Assembly (NCBI RefSeq): GCF_003594915.1
Contig: NZ_QZCS01000005.1
Location: 124,001-188,000, forward strand
From: Enterobacter chuandaensis
GTDB lineage: Bacteria; Pseudomonadota; Gammaproteobacteria; Enterobacterales; Enterobacteriaceae
Length of the DNA stretch: 64,000 nucleotides
Reading direction: 5' to 3'
Positions within the stretch are counted from its first letter, which is position 1; each line of letters begins with the position of its first letter. Below are positions 1-8,172 of the stretch, in pieces. The notes under the pieces were generated by a model. It was not told where the DNA came from, searched no databases, and worked only from the letters and a program-made list of their open reading frames with translations. The position numbers were made by a program, and so were the translations under genes.

Positions 1-2
1 CT

Positions 3-1031
3 GCCCCGGCCTTCCTGAACCGTCTGAAACAAGTGTTTGGTTTTGAGCCGCCCTCTCACCACGGACACGATGCTGTGCAGGCCACGCAGGCGATGATCGA
101 CGGTCGTGCGAAAGCGCTCATCTGCCTCGGCGGTAATTTTGCGGTTGCGATGCCCGATCACGAACGGGGCTTCCCGGCGATGGGTAACCTGGATTTGAGC
201 GTGCACGTCGGGACTAAGCTGAACCGCACGCATCTGCTGGTGGGCAAAGAGACCTATATATTCCCGTGCCTTGGCCGCACCGAACTGGATATGCAGGCCA
301 CCGGCCGTCAGTCCATTACCGTCGAAGATTCCATGTCGATGGTGCATGCTTCCTCCGGCAAGCTGAAACCCGCCTCGCCGTTGCTTCGTTCGGAACCCGC
401 CATCGTCGCTGGCCTCGCGAAGGCTACCCTGCCGGAAACACGCGTGGACTGGCTGACGCTGGTCGAGGATTACGACCGCATCCGCGATCTGATCGAGCAG
501 ACCATTCCGGGCTTTGAGAACTACAATGCGCGGATCCGGGTTCCGGGAGGCTTCCGCATGCCGTTGCCACCAACAAAGCGTATCTGGCCGACAGCGACGG
601 GCAAAGCGATGTTCTCGGTATTTGATGGCGTACACGAAAACGCCAGCGGTGAGGGCGAGCATGTGCTGCGCCTGATCACGCTGCGTAGCCATGACCAGTA
701 CAACACCACCATTTATGCCCTCGATGATCGCTACCGTGGCGTCTTTGGCCGCCGGGACGTGCTGTTTATGAATGAAGAGGATATGGCACAGTCAGGGCTG
801 GAACACGGTGACCGCGTGGATATCGAAACCGCCCTCCCCGGCAGCGTTCAGCGCCTGGAGGATATTACGGTGGTGGCGTACAGCATCGCGCCGGGCACCG
901 TCGGCGCCTATTACCCGGAGGCGAACGTGCTGGTGCCGCTCGATTATCTCGATAAGGACAGCGGGACGCCGTCGTATAAATCGGTTCCGGTTCGCATTAC
1001 CCTGCGCTCGAAAGAGATCCGCATGCTGTAA
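3..1031 (+). CDS. YdeP/FdhF-family molybdopterin oxidoreductase, C-terminal part
   Basis: The reading frame is open from the left edge, so only the last 342 residues are in the window; the family is usually about 760 residues. The visible part ends in a molybdopterin-dinucleotide-binding C-terminal domain (roughly the last 125 residues), including the stretch LRSHDQYNTTIY and a following DDRYRG, typical of the YdeP group of formate-dehydrogenase-like proteins. E. coli YdeP is linked to acid resistance, but its substrate is not established. The Fe-S and N-terminal catalytic portions lie outside the window, so activity cannot be judged. A LysR gene starts 23 bases after its stop on the same strand and probably shares the transcript. 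Confidence 0.85.
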   Translation, partial: APAFLNRLKQVFGFEPPSHHGHDAVQATQAMIDGRAKALICLGGNFAVAMPDHERGFPAMGNLDLSVHVGTKLNRTHLLVGKETYIFPCLGRTELDMQATGRQSITVEDSMSMVHASSGKLKPASPLLRSEPAIVAGLAKATLPETRVDWLTLVEDYDRIRDLIEQTIPGFENYNARIRVPGGFRMPLPPTKRIWPTATGKAMFSVFDGVHENASGEGEHVLRLITLRSHDQYNTTIYALDDRYRGVFGRRDVLFMNEEDMAQSGLEHGDRVDIETALPGSVQRLEDITVVAYSIAPGTVGAYYPEANVLVPLDYLDKDSGTPSYKSVPVRITLRSKEIRML

Positions 1032-1054
1032 GGCTGTTCGCGCGGAGGAACCTG

Positions 1055-1951
1055 ATGGATATAAAACAGTTAAAATATTTACTCGCGCTCGATGAGACCC
1101 GGCACTTTGGGAAAGCGGCCTCGCGGTGCAACATCACCCAGCCGACCCTCTCCATGCGCATCCGCAGCCTGGAAGAGGAGCTGGGACTGGTGCTGATTGT
1201 GCGCGGACAGCGTTTTGAAGGGTTTACGCCGGAGGGAGAGCGCATCCTCGCGTGGGCGCGCGCCCTTCTGGCCGCGCACGACGGATTGCAGGCGGAAGCC
1301 GCGCTGTGTAAAGGCCAGGTGGTGGGTGAGCTACGTCTGGGGATGGTCCCGCTGGCGAGCGTGGATCCGATGATCTTCATTCGTCAGCTGACGCAAAAAT
1401 ACCCTGAACTTACTTACAGCCTCTATTCGATGTCTTCGGCGCAGATTGCCGACGGGGTCAGCCGCAACCAGCTGGAACTGGGGATTTGCTATCTCAACAG
1501 CATCGACACCAGCCTGTTTGACATTATCCGGCTGCCAGAAACGAAAATGGGCCTGCTGCACGACGTCCGTCATTTCCAGCTTACCCCGGAGACGCTGACC
1601 TGGCACGACCTGACGGATTTTCCGCTGGGTTTTCTGACCAAAGGGATGCACTACCGGGCGCATATGGAGGCCAGCTTTAAATCTGCCGGCATCGAACCGA
1701 CGGCCGTTTTTGAGAGCGACTCCACGTTCCAGATCATCCAGGCCGTACAGAGCGGCGTATGCTGCGCCGTGATGCCGCTGAACAACGGGCTGGAAGCCCT
1801 GAACAGCAATTTCAGGATTGTCCCCATCGCCGACGCGAACATTGAGGCCCCCATTGGCCTGATTATGCGCAGACAAAAACCGCTCTCCTCGCTGGCGCTG
1901 CGCTGCTTTACCGACGCGCAGGCAATCTATCACGCGAGCAACGAGGCGTAG
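1055..1951 (+). CDS. LysR-family transcriptional regulator
   Basis: The 298-residue protein has the usual LysR layout. An N-terminal winged helix-turn-helix covers about residues 1-62 (FGKAASRCNITQPTLSMRI followed by LEEELG), and a periplasmic-binding-protein-like effector domain starts near residue 90. The start is supported by GGAGG seven bases before the ATG. It follows the molybdopterin oxidoreductase closely and may regulate that gene, the desaturase pair, or both. The ligand is not predictable. Its last 22 bases overlap the end of the convergent PhnD-like gene, so no terminator separates the two. Confidence 0.9.
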   Translation: MDIKQLKYLLALDETRHFGKAASRCNITQPTLSMRIRSLEEELGLVLIVRGQRFEGFTPEGERILAWARALLAAHDGLQAEAALCKGQVVGELRLGMVPLASVDPMIFIRQLTQKYPELTYSLYSMSSAQIADGVSRNQLELGICYLNSIDTSLFDIIRLPETKMGLLHDVRHFQLTPETLTWHDLTDFPLGFLTKGMHYRAHMEASFKSAGIEPTAVFESDSTFQIIQAVQSGVCCAVMPLNNGLEALNSNFRIVPIADANIEAPIGLIMRRQKPLSSLALRCFTDAQAIYHASNEA

Positions 1952-2688
1952 GCCTGCCGCATCACCACGCTGAAACCGCTAATGAGCACCGCGTCGCACA
2001 CCTCCCTGTATTCGGGCGAACTTACCAGCACGCAGAGCGCATCGCGAATGGCGTTAAGCGTTTCAGGCGAGGTGTTATGCGAGGTGATCAGCGGCAGCCC
2101 CGGCGTCAGCGGTGTGCGGTCAATGACCGCCAGCCCCGCAAGCCGTTCCGGCTCATGACGCTGCAGCAGTGCCCAGGTGACGCAGTCGATGGCCGCGATA
2201 TCCCCAGCCCCACGCTTCACATCAATCAACGACTGACGGTGACTGCCGCTGAAGGACGTTTGCGAGAAAAATGGCCCGTCACTCGCCAGGCGAGCCACTT
2301 TTTTTCGCAGCGCGTTGAAGCCGGACTGGGAGTCCGCAGAATTACAGACCGCCCGACGTCCGCGAAAATCCGCCAGCGTGAGGTGCCGATCCGCCTCGCG
2401 CGCTACCAGAAAACTGCGGTACTGGCTCCCCTCGCAGCCCGCGGCGGTGTAGTGAAAACAGCCCACCACCTGTACCTCCGGGAGCTGCGTCACCAGCGGG
2501 TAGCCGCAGGTCTGGCTGAGAATAAGCGCAGGCTGCTGCCAGTGGGTCAGCAGGTCCGACTCCGGCCAGCCGGGAGCACCCTCGACGGACACGCCGCGCA
2601 CGGCCAGCAGATGCTGCACCGCCAGCCAGAGCGCGCGGGTATCGGCGCGATCCACGGCGTACATGGGAAACGCCAGCAGGTTACTCAT
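1930..2688 (-). CDS. PhnD-like periplasmic-binding-protein fold, no signal peptide
   Basis: The 252-residue protein resembles the PhnD/phosphonate-binding family (YxAAGCEGSQYRSFLV, then a SxSGFNALR segment where PhnD proteins have a SxSGY motif). ATG at 2688 was chosen because AGGAGAGG precedes it closely; a longer in-frame extension would run into the desaturase. The N-terminus (MSNLLAFPMYAVDRADT) has no hydrophobic signal and no lipobox, so the product is probably cytoplasmic and not a classical transport receptor. No ABC permease or ATPase is adjacent. Its start overlaps the end of the upstream desaturase frame by 8 bases, which suggests translational coupling. Function unknown; it could be a small-molecule sensor or an orphan binding protein. 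Confidence 0.75.
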   Translation of the reverse strand: MSNLLAFPMYAVDRADTRALWLAVQHLLAVRGVSVEGAPGWPESDLLTHWQQPALILSQTCGYPLVTQLPEVQVVGCFHYTAAGCEGSQYRSFLVAREADRHLTLADFRGRRAVCNSADSQSGFNALRKKVARLASDGPFFSQTSFSGSHRQSLIDVKRGAGDIAAIDCVTWALLQRHEPERLAGLAVIDRTPLTPGLPLITSHNTSPETLNAIRDALCVLVSSPEYREVCDAVLISGFSVVMRQAYASLLA

Positions 2689-3714
2689 GCCTCTCCTCCT
2701 GTTGTTTTCCGGGATGGACGGTGACCTCCACTGGCTGGGTCCAGAACTGGCGTAGCCATTCACCGTAGCCTCGGACCACAAAGCCGTGGTTACGCTGCCG
2801 GTACGCCTCACGGTTTTGCCGGTAGATCGTCGGCAACCCGTACCAGGGAACGCCCGGCAGATCGTGATGGACTGAATGATAGTTGAGATTCAAAACAGCA
2901 CCCGCCAGAATAGCCCGGCCTCGTTAATGACCGAGCGCGCGAGCGGATCGTCCGCCGCGCGATGTTCGTAAAACGAACGAACCTTGGTCAGCGCCAGCGC
3001 CGGATAGCTTACCGCCAGCACGAACCAGACGGGTGAAAAACCGACGTGCGTCATCCAGACGAAGAGCGCCACCAGCAGCAAAACGTGGACCAGCCACATT
3101 GCGATTGCCCGCTGGTGAAAATCACGAAACGCCGCCGCGGCACTGCCCAGCGTCTGAAAGATATCCAGCAGCGGCGCCAGCGCAATCCGACCGACAAAGG
3201 TATTTCGGGCGCGGATCGCGCGTTTCTGCCAGGGTGTAAAGCGCGCCCAGCTTTCATCGGTAAAATAGTACGACTCCGGGTCATCCGCCGGAAAGGTCAG
3301 GCTATCGTGACGATGATGGGCCAGATGCGAATCCCGGTACAGGCCGTACGGATACCAGACCGCCAGCGGGAGCGTGCCAAACAGCTGGTTGAGCCAGGCA
3401 AACCGCGTCGGGTGTCCGTGGATAAGCTCATGCTGCAGGGACATATACCAGGCGGTAAACCAGATCAGCAGCAGCGTGGCGGGCAGCAGGCCAAGCGTTT
3501 GCCAGAACCTCAGCGTGGCAAACCAGCCTGCATAAATAGTGACGATCAACAGCCACGTGGGCAGTTCGCTTCGCCACAGAAATCCCGACGCAAGACGGTG
3601 GATTTGTTCGCGTTGTTGCGGATGTAAATAGAGGGAGCTTCGTTTACCCATTCCTTCAGACGCCGTTTCGCCAGAGACAATGCCCTGACGATCGGGGATT
3701 ACGTCTGAAATCAC
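2681..3714 (-). pseudogene. membrane fatty acid desaturase, split by a frameshift
   Basis: Two minus-strand frames together make one FA_desaturase-family protein of about 320-340 residues. The upstream frame (3714-2890; GTG at 3714 or ATG at 3651, neither with good ribosome-binding spacing) has hydrophobic segments and His boxes HELIHGH and HLAHHRH. It stops at a TGA right after residues LFWRVLF. The downstream frame (2893-2681) continues without loss of homology as LNLNYHSVHHDLPG and carries the third His box, HSVHH. Adding one T to the TTTT run at 2893-2896 restores a single frame. As written, the first product lacks the third His box and should not bind the di-iron centre. A homopolymer sequencing error is equally possible. 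Confidence 0.8.
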
Positions 3715-3789
3715 AAAGAACTTAAATCGCTTTGCTTTACCGGAATCGCGCTGCTTGACTTATTCTGCAATAAATGTACTTTTCAGGAC

Positions 3790-4770
3790 ATGAAGAAGAT
3801 CCTGATTATTGTTCCCGACGGCGGCATGCTGTTTGAAGCCGCCGGTATCGCCGACATTCTGATGCAGGCCAACCGGCTGCATGCGGAAGGCCTTACCCAG
3901 CCCCGCTACCGGATTATCATCGCCACTACGCAGCCGCACCAGGTGATCCACGGCCAGTCCGGCCTGAATCTGCTGGCGGACTATCGCCTGCCGGAGCTGG
4001 ATCCGCGTGAACCGCTGGACACCATTATCATCACCGGGCGCGGGATGAACGAGCAGGAGAGCACGGCGGTGGTGGACTGGCTGCACCTCGCTGCGCCGCA
4101 TGCCCGACGGGTCGCCTCTATTTGCGGCGGCGCGATGCTGCTGGCCCAGACCGGCCTGCTGGACGGTCGCCGCGCGACCACCCACTGGCGGCTGCTGGAG
4201 ACGATGCAAGCCCAGTACCCGGCTATCAAAGTCGAAGGCGGCCCGCTGTATATTCAGGATGGCCCCATCTGGACCTCTGGCGGCGTGAGTTCCGGGTTCG
4301 ATCTGACGCTGGCGCTGGTGGAGGATGACTATGGCTTTACCCTCGCCCGCGACGTCGCGCAGGATATGGTGATGTACCTGCGCCGCCCCGGCGGGCAGCT
4401 GCAGTTCAGCCGCTACAGCCTGCAGCAGGCTGGATCATCAGGGCCGATCGGCGATCTGCAAACCTGGATCCTGCAGAACCTTACCGCCGACCTGTGCGTG
4501 GAAAATCTGGCGGAAAAAGTGGCGATGAGCCCGCGCAATTTTACCCGGGTATTTACCCGCGAGGCGGGGGTCTCTCCTGCCCGCTACGTCACCGAAGCGC
4601 GTCTGTCCGCTGCCCGCCAACTGCTTGAGCAAACGCATGATCCCCTTGAGCGCATTGCCGCGCAAAGCGGGTTTGGCACCAGTATTAATCTGCGCCGCGT
4701 GTTTGAGAAACAGCTCCACCTCACGCCGGGCGAATACCGCCAGCGCTTCCACTGCCGCAAGATGGCGTAA
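3790..4770 (+). CDS. GlxA-family regulator (DJ-1/PfpI domain plus AraC HTH)
   Basis: The 326-residue protein has an N-terminal DJ-1/PfpI-type domain (about 1-190, with the nucleophile-elbow-like VASICGGAMLLAQTG) and a C-terminal AraC/XylS double helix-turn-helix (about 225-320, with MSPRNFTRVFTREAGVSPARYV and IAAQSGFG). Members of this family (GlxA, FtrA, ArgR of Pseudomonas) regulate metabolic genes; the DJ-1 part is thought to sense a ligand. The gene diverges from the desaturase with 75 bases between the starts and lies 78 bases upstream of a GAPDH gene, so either could be its target. The ribosome-binding site (AGGA one base from ATG) is poorly spaced. Confidence 0.88.
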   Translation: MKKILIIVPDGGMLFEAAGIADILMQANRLHAEGLTQPRYRIIIATTQPHQVIHGQSGLNLLADYRLPELDPREPLDTIIITGRGMNEQESTAVVDWLHLAAPHARRVASICGGAMLLAQTGLLDGRRATTHWRLLETMQAQYPAIKVEGGPLYIQDGPIWTSGGVSSGFDLTLALVEDDYGFTLARDVAQDMVMYLRRPGGQLQFSRYSLQQAGSSGPIGDLQTWILQNLTADLCVENLAEKVAMSPRNFTRVFTREAGVSPARYVTEARLSAARQLLEQTHDPLERIAAQSGFGTSINLRRVFEKQLHLTPGEYRQRFHCRKMA

Positions 4771-4788
4771 TCTGATTCTTTTTTGTCG

Positions 4789-4817
4789 TTTACGCCAATC
4801 AGCCCGACGTCTACAGT
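4789..4817 (+). promoter_or_regulatory. candidate sigma-70 promoter of the GAPDH gene
   Basis: TTTACG and TACAGT are separated by 17 bases; each hexamer matches 4 of 6 consensus positions. It lies between the GlxA-type regulator and the GAPDH start and would give a short leader of about 25 bases. This is prediction from consensus only. Confidence 0.35.
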
Positions 4818-4848
4818 GACTCCAGACAACAGAGATAAGGAGTGCACC

Positions 4849-5859
4849 ATGGTTAAGGTCGGTATTAACGGTTTCGGCCGTATCGGACGTAATTTCCTGC
4901 GCGCGGCGCTGGGTAACCCGGATCTGCAGATTGTGGCCATTAACGATCTGACGGACAGTAAAACCCTCGCCCACCTGCTGAAACATGATTCCCTTCTGGG
5001 CAAGCTGCCTGCACCCGTTGAAGCCGCCGACGGCGCGCTGCAGGTGGATGGTCAGCGAATTACGGTGTTTAGCGAGCGCGATCCGGCAAATATCCCGTGG
5101 CGCGATGTCGGCGTTGACGTGGTGATTGAGGCCACCGGCTTCTTTACCGATCGGGAAAAAGCGGCGGTGCATATCACACGCGGTGGCGCTAAGCGCGTCA
5201 TCATCTCCGCCCCCGGAAAGAATGACGATCTGACGGTCGTGATGGGCGTGAACCACGACAGCTATGACCCGGCTCAGCATTTTGTGGTGAGTAACGGAAG
5301 TTGCACCACTAACGGGCTGGCACCGGCGGCTCAGGTGCTGCATCAGCAGTTTGGCATTGAACATGGGCTGATGAACACAACACACGCCTACACCAACAGC
5401 CAGGCGCTGCACGACCAGCCGGAGAAAGATCTGCGCGGCGCACGTGCGGCGGCGCTGTCGATAGTGCCTTACTCCAGCGGCGCGGCGAAAGCGCTGGGCA
5501 AAGTGATCCCCTCCCTGGACGGCAAGCTGACCGGGTACTCCCTGCGCGTGCCGGTGCCGGTAGTGTCGATTGTGGATTTAACGGTAACCCTGAGCCGTAA
5601 CGTGACAGCTGAAAAGGTGAATGAGGCGTTTCGTAATGCGGCAGCCGCTGGACCACTGAAAGGGATCCTGGGATACAGCGATGAACCGCTGGTCTCCAGC
5701 GACTATCAGGGCGACCCGCGCTCCTCAATTATCGACGGGCTTTCCACGCTGGTGATTGGCGGGAAGATGGTGAAGATCCTGGCGTGGTATGACAACGAAT
5801 GGGGCTTCTCAAATCGCCTGGTGGATTTGGCGGTGCTGATGGATAAGAAAGGGCTGTAA
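4849..5859 (+). CDS. type I glyceraldehyde-3-phosphate dehydrogenase, second copy
   Basis: The 336-residue protein is a phosphorylating GAPDH. It has the Rossmann motif GINGFGRIGR (residues 5-14), Asp33 (INDLTD) consistent with NAD preference, catalytic Cys152 in NGSCTTNG and partner His179 in TTHAYTN. The start is fixed by AAGGAG before the ATG. Most housekeeping enzymes read NASCTTNC at the active site; here the last Cys is Gly156 and the Ala is Gly150. Housekeeping gapA in enterobacteria lies elsewhere, so this is probably an accessory paralogue. Being directly downstream of a GlxA-type regulator suggests conditional expression. No other glycolytic gene is nearby. Confidence 0.9.
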   Translation: MVKVGINGFGRIGRNFLRAALGNPDLQIVAINDLTDSKTLAHLLKHDSLLGKLPAPVEAADGALQVDGQRITVFSERDPANIPWRDVGVDVVIEATGFFTDREKAAVHITRGGAKRVIISAPGKNDDLTVVMGVNHDSYDPAQHFVVSNGSCTTNGLAPAAQVLHQQFGIEHGLMNTTHAYTNSQALHDQPEKDLRGARAAALSIVPYSSGAAKALGKVIPSLDGKLTGYSLRVPVPVVSIVDLTVTLSRNVTAEKVNEAFRNAAAAGPLKGILGYSDEPLVSSDYQGDPRSSIIDGLSTLVIGGKMVKILAWYDNEWGFSNRLVDLAVLMDKKGL

Positions 5860-5864
5860 GTCTG

Positions 5865-5895
5865 ATGCCGGGTGGCGCAAGCGCTCACCCGGCAT
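5865..5895. repeat. REP-type palindrome between convergent genes
   Basis: ATGCCGGGT and ACCCGGCAT form perfect arms around GGCGCAAGCGCTC. It fills the 39-base gap between the GAPDH gene and the convergent MFS gene and probably serves as a transcript 3' end for both. Confidence 0.8.
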
Positions 5896-5898
5896 ACA

Positions 5899-7086
5899 TT
5901 ACTCCGCTTTAACCTTCACGCCCATCAACACAATCACCATCGCCGTCACCAGCAGGAAACCGCTGCCGGCAAACACGCCGCTGGCACCGTTGAGGTCAAA
6001 CACCGCCCCGCCAACTGCCGCACCGGCGCTTATCGCCAGCTGGATTGAGGCCACCAGCAGCCCCCCTGCACTTTCGGCTTCATCCGGAACGGTGGTGGCA
6101 AGCCAGGTTGACCAGCCCACCGGCACCAGACCAAACGCAAAGCCCCACAGCGCCACCAGGAAACCATCCAGCATCGCCAGATGACCAAACGCCACCATCG
6201 TTAGCGCCAGTATGCCCATGACGAACGGCACCAGCGCCAATGTCAGGCGAAGATTGCGTGCCAGCAGATGCCCGGCAACGGAGGTGCCGACAAAGTTCGC
6301 CAGCCCGAAGCCCAGCAGGATCAGTGAAATGGTCTCAACGCTCGCCTGCCCCACCGTTTCCAGGAACGGGCGCAGATAGGTGAAGAAAGCGAAATGGCCG
6401 CTGAAGATCAGAATGGTCGCCAGCATGCCGCCAATCATGCCCGGACGGCGCAGCACGCGGAACAGCGTGCTCAGGCTGCCGCTGCTCTCCGGCTTCATGG
6501 ACGGCAGCACCCAAAGCTGCCACAGTACCGCCAGCATGCTCGGCAAAATGCAGAGAACAAAGACGTTACGCCAGCCGATCAGGCTGCCCAGATAGCTCCC
6601 CAGCGGTGCGGCCACCACGGTAGCAATAGAGACGCTGGAAAAAATGATCGCCAGCGCTTTGGGGACTTTGTCCGCCGGCACCAGCCTCATCGTTGTCGCC
6701 GTCGACATCGCCCAGAATCCACCGATGGCAACCCCTAACAGTAAACGCCCCATCAGTAGCACGTGCAGGGTAGGCGCAAAGGCCACCAGCAGGCTGGAGA
6801 TGATTTGCAGTACGGAGAAAAACATCAGTACCCAGCGACGGTCGATATTTTTGGTCGCCGGGGCAATCAGCAGCCCGGTGACCAGCGCCACCAGCGCGGT
6901 AGCGGTGACGGCCTGCCCGGCCATGCCTTCCGTGACGCCCAGGCTGGCGGCCATCGGCGTCAACAGGCTGGCTGGCAGGAACTCTGCCGTTATCAAACCA
7001 AACACGCCCAGCCCCAGTGAATAGACGGCTCGCCAGGCGGGCCTGGCAGGCGCGACGGCCTCTCTCGCCACGACACATGAATTCAT
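5899..7086 (-). CDS. NepI-like MFS exporter
   Basis: The 395-residue protein is a 12-segment major facilitator of the DHA1 group. It closely resembles E. coli NepI (purine ribonucleoside efflux, 396 residues) in length and in blocks such as AEFLPASLLTPMA, GGFWAMS, RLVPADKVPKAL and LVPVGWSTW. ATG at 7086 is preceded by GGGAGA; an upstream extension would run into the promoter region. It diverges from a cupin/AraC regulator with 115 bases between the starts, the classic layout for a regulator and its efflux target. True nepI normally has a different neighbourhood, so this may be a paralogue with another substrate. Confidence 0.8.
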   Translation of the reverse strand: MNSCVVAREAVAPARPAWRAVYSLGLGVFGLITAEFLPASLLTPMAASLGVTEGMAGQAVTATALVALVTGLLIAPATKNIDRRWVLMFFSVLQIISSLLVAFAPTLHVLLMGRLLLGVAIGGFWAMSTATTMRLVPADKVPKALAIIFSSVSIATVVAAPLGSYLGSLIGWRNVFVLCILPSMLAVLWQLWVLPSMKPESSGSLSTLFRVLRRPGMIGGMLATILIFSGHFAFFTYLRPFLETVGQASVETISLILLGFGLANFVGTSVAGHLLARNLRLTLALVPFVMGILALTMVAFGHLAMLDGFLVALWGFAFGLVPVGWSTWLATTVPDEAESAGGLLVASIQLAISAGAAVGGAVFDLNGASGVFAGSGFLLVTAMVIVLMGVKVKAE

Positions 7087-7201
7087 CGGTTGTTCTCCCG
7101 TTATTAAAATGTGACAACTGTCGCAAAAGCATAGAGGGTTCACCGTGGACGATCTATGACATATAATCTCCACTTATTGATTATTCGTCCGGAGTTGTGC
7201 C

Positions 7202-8158
7202 ATGACCGTTCAGTCCCCCGATTTGATCAGCGAGCTCTTACGCGGCATGCGCCTGTCGGGCGTGAAATACCGACGGATTGAAGCCAGCGCGCCGTTTGGC
7301 GTGGCGTTTCACCAGGCACCCGGTAAGGCCCAGTTCCATTTCGTGAGCCACGGTAGCGCCCTGTTGCGAATGGAGAGCGGTGCGACCTTCGAACTGAGCG
7401 GCGGCGACGCGCTGTTTATTCCCGGCGGGAACGCCCACGCCCTGCTCTCTGACGCGCAGGCAGCCATTACTCCGGTGAACGCTTTTCCGAGCGAGCCTAT
7501 CTGCAGCTCGGTGTGCGCCATAACCTGCGAGCCCTGCCCGGAGAGCGACAACACCATTATCTTTAGCGGGTGTATGGATTTCGAGCTCGGCGGGATGCAG
7601 CCGCTGATCAAAGCAATGCCGGAGGTGATGATGGTCAGCCGATTGATGTCCACCTGGCCGGAAATCCATCCGTTACTGGCGGCAATGGAGCGAGAATCCG
7701 TGGCGCGTCAGGCCGGGTTCGCCGGGATCCTTGCGCGGCTGGCTGACGTGGTGGCGGCATTAATTGTGCGCGGCTGGGTTGAGGGCGGCTGCGGTAAAGC
7801 CACCGGCTGGGTACAGGTGTTACGCGACCCGCGCCTGAGCCGGGCCATCTACGCAATGCACCAGCAGCCAGGCCTGAACTGGAGCGTGGCGGATCTGGCA
7901 AAAGAAGCGGGCACCTCCCGCTCCGTGTTTGCTGAACGGTTTCTGGCCGCGACGGGAACCACCCCGGCAAAATACCTCAGCGAACTGAGAATGCGACTTG
8001 CCATCCAGTATATTCGCCATGAAAACCAGCCGATTGAAACGGTCGCACTTAGGCTGGGTTATGGATCGCTGGCGGCGTTCAGCCGGGCCTTTCAGCGCAT
8101 CATTGGCCATGCGCCGGGCACGCTGCGGGAAGCCAGCCAGACCCCGGAAGAGGTCTGA
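7202..8158 (+). CDS. AraC-family regulator with N-terminal cupin domain
   Basis: The 318-residue protein has a cupin-type effector domain (about 10-190; the segment GGDALFIPGGNAHAL is typical) and a C-terminal AraC helix-turn-helix pair (about 210-310; VADLAKEAGTSRSVFAERF and GYGSLAAFSRAFQRIIGHAPG). This layout is common in regulators of adjacent MFS or oxidoreductase genes. It diverges from the NepI-like exporter and is the best candidate for its regulator. The inducer is unknown. Two Cys residues in SSVCAITCEPC near residues 101-109 are noticeable, but their role cannot be inferred. Confidence 0.88.
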   Translation: MTVQSPDLISELLRGMRLSGVKYRRIEASAPFGVAFHQAPGKAQFHFVSHGSALLRMESGATFELSGGDALFIPGGNAHALLSDAQAAITPVNAFPSEPICSSVCAITCEPCPESDNTIIFSGCMDFELGGMQPLIKAMPEVMMVSRLMSTWPEIHPLLAAMERESVARQAGFAGILARLADVVAALIVRGWVEGGCGKATGWVQVLRDPRLSRAIYAMHQQPGLNWSVADLAKEAGTSRSVFAERFLAATGTTPAKYLSELRMRLAIQYIRHENQPIETVALRLGYGSLAAFSRAFQRIIGHAPGTLREASQTPEEV

Positions 8159-8172
8159 CCGGCTAGCCGACA

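Noticed and set aside
2886..2900. Programmed -1 frameshift in the desaturase
   Set aside because: Only four T are present, no slippery heptamer or downstream pseudoknot is evident, and re-pairing in the P site would be mismatched.
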